The translations under genes and the position numbers were made by a program. Below, piece after piece: positions 5,131 to 6,134 of a stretch of DNA of 6,134 bases (position 1 is its first letter; every line of letters begins with the position of its first letter). The stretch lies in the NCBI GenBank assembly GCA_937917475.1, contig CALDNF010000055.1, positions 1 to 6,134 of the forward strand, read 5' to 3'. The stretch is from an uncultured Faecalibacterium sp. (lineage in GTDB: Bacteria; Bacillota; Clostridia; Oscillospirales; Ruminococcaceae). The notes beneath the pieces were generated by a model, which did no database searches, was not told where the DNA came from, and was given only the letters and a program-made list of their open reading frames with translations.

Positions 5131-6134
5131 TTATTTTGCAACGGTTCCATACAGATCGTAAAGATCACTGTCGTCCACCAGAACATCATAGAACTGGCCG
5201 GGATACAGCGGCTCCTCGCTGGATACGCAGACATTGCCATCCACCTCGGGAGCATCGCCCATGGTGCGGCAGAGATACAGGCCGCTCTCCTCATCGATGC
5301 CGTCGCAGAGCACTCGGACGGTCTGGCCCACCTTCTCGGCCTGCTTCTGGGCCATGATGCCGGTCTGGATCTGCATCACCAGCTCGGCACGCTTATCCTT
5401 GGTTTCCGGATCGATCTGGCCGTCCATCTTTGCCGCCACAGTGTTTTCCTCTGCCGAGTAAGCAAAGCAGCCCAGACGGTCAAACTTGACCTCCTTGACA
5501 AAGTTGCACAGGTCCTCAAACTGCTCCTCGGTCTCGCCGGGGAAGCCTGCGATCAGGGTGGTGCGCAGGGTGATACCGGGGATCTCCTTCCGCAGCTTGC
5601 CGATGACCTCCAGCAGCTCTGCCCGGTTGGAACGGCGGTTCATATTCTTCAAAACCTCGTCGTTGCAGTGCTGGATGGGCAGATCCAGATACGGCACCAC
5701 CTTTTCATTCCTCTTCATGGCGGCAATGAACGCATCGGTGATCCGCTCCGGGTAGGCATACATGATCCGGATCCACTCAAGGCCCGGGATCTTGTTCAGC
5801 TTGTCCAGCAGCTCACAGATGCTGCCCGGCTTGCCCCAGTCCTCGCCATAAGCGGTGGGATCCTGTGCCACAACGATGAGTTCCTTCACGCCCTCATTGG
5901 CCAGCCAGCGGGCCTCGGCCACACAGTCTGCCATTTCCCGGCTGTGGAGCGGACCCCGGATGCCCGGGATTGCACAGTAATGGCAGCGGTTGTTGCAGCC
6001 TTCGGCGATCTTTAAGTACGCATAGTGGGCAGGCGTGCCGATGACACGCTTGCCGCCCAGCGGGAAGTCCTTTTTGGCACCGTAGCTTTCCAGATGATCC
6101 TCACCATGGAACAGGCGGGCCACGATGGTATCAA
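5131..6134 (-). CDS. rimO: Ribosomal protein S12 methylthiotransferase RimO (partial, N-terminus outside window)
   Basis: A radical SAM enzyme with two iron-sulfur clusters that adds a methylthio group to the conserved aspartate (about residue 88) of ribosomal protein S12. About 333 residues are visible. The frame stays open to the right edge (DTIVARLF before the first visible landmark), so roughly 100 residues of the N-terminal MTTase domain, with the first cluster's cysteines, are missing. The radical SAM motif CNNRCHYC supplies the CxxxCxxC cluster ligands, encoded near 5972-5995. RimO-type segments are IPGIRGP after it, the AQDPTAYG region, YAYPERIT and LPIQHC. The last 65-70 residues form the TRAM RNA-binding-type domain. 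I prefer RimO to the tRNA enzymes MiaB and MtaB because of the IRGP and AQDxTAYG wording. GTG at 6121-6123 is an internal codon and not the start. It is the upstream gene of the operon with pgsA. Confidence 0.95.
   Translation of the reverse strand, partial: DTIVARLFHGEDHLESYGAKKDFPLGGKRVIGTPAHYAYLKIAEGCNNRCHYCAIPGIRGPLHSREMADCVAEARWLANEGVKELIVVAQDPTAYGEDWGKPGSICELLDKLNKIPGLEWIRIMYAYPERITDAFIAAMKRNEKVVPYLDLPIQHCNDEVLKNMNRRSNRAELLEVIGKLRKEIPGITLRTTLIAGFPGETEEQFEDLCNFVKEVKFDRLGCFAYSAEENTVAAKMDGQIDPETKDKRAELVMQIQTGIMAQKQAEKVGQTVRVLCDGIDEESGLYLCRTMGDAPEVDGNVCVSSEEPLYPGQFYDVLVDDSDLYDLYGTVAK

Noticed and set aside
4519..6015. 498-codon open frame on the plus strand
   Set aside because: It lies wholly antisense to pgsA and rimO, which carry complete family motifs. 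Its translation is rich in His, Gln and Leu without recognisable domains, as expected of a GC-biased shadow frame.

Overview
The window looks like an ordinary chromosomal segment of a moderately GC-rich, low-GC-phylum (Firmicutes/Clostridia-type) anaerobe. A gut Oscillospiraceae such as Faecalibacterium or a relative is my best guess, but the genus is inferred from coding style and gene content and was not tested. Supporting signs are strong AGGAGG-type ribosome binding sites, sigma-A-like promoters, short intergenic gaps closed by perfect bidirectional hairpin terminators, and an ammonia-dependent AsnA. No mobile element, CRISPR array, tRNA or rRNA was seen.

Layout, left to right. 1-100: a strong bidirectional terminator. 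101-484 (-): a small exported or membrane-anchored protein with cystatin-like features (a Gly-Gly, a helix, then QVVAGTNY). 485-615: its probable promoter and the terminator of the next gene. 616-2013 (-): cysS, cysteinyl-tRNA synthetase. 2014-2148: a compact divergent promoter region with two back-to-back consensus promoters. 2149-2634 (+): a GNAT acetyltransferase. 2635-2704: a leader with a stable hairpin, fed by a promoter inside the GNAT tail. 2705-3718 (+): asnA, aspartate-ammonia ligase. 3719-3772: a bidirectional terminator between convergent genes. 3773-4444 (-): a six-helix membrane protein resembling the Pr6Pr / AIG1-ADTRP type. 4445-4524: terminator of the next operon. 4525-5109 (-): pgsA. 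5131-6134 (-): rimO, which runs off the right edge. No stretch over 300 bases lacks a gene.

The recognised genes are housekeeping: two in amino-acid and translation supply (cysS, asnA), one in phospholipid head-group synthesis (pgsA), one in ribosomal protein modification (rimO). rimO and pgsA form an operon. The others are mostly single transcription units with their own promoters and terminators. I see no evidence for a multi-gene novel system. The items most worth a second look are the cystatin-like secreted protein, the Thr/His pair in the membrane protein, and the structured asnA leader.
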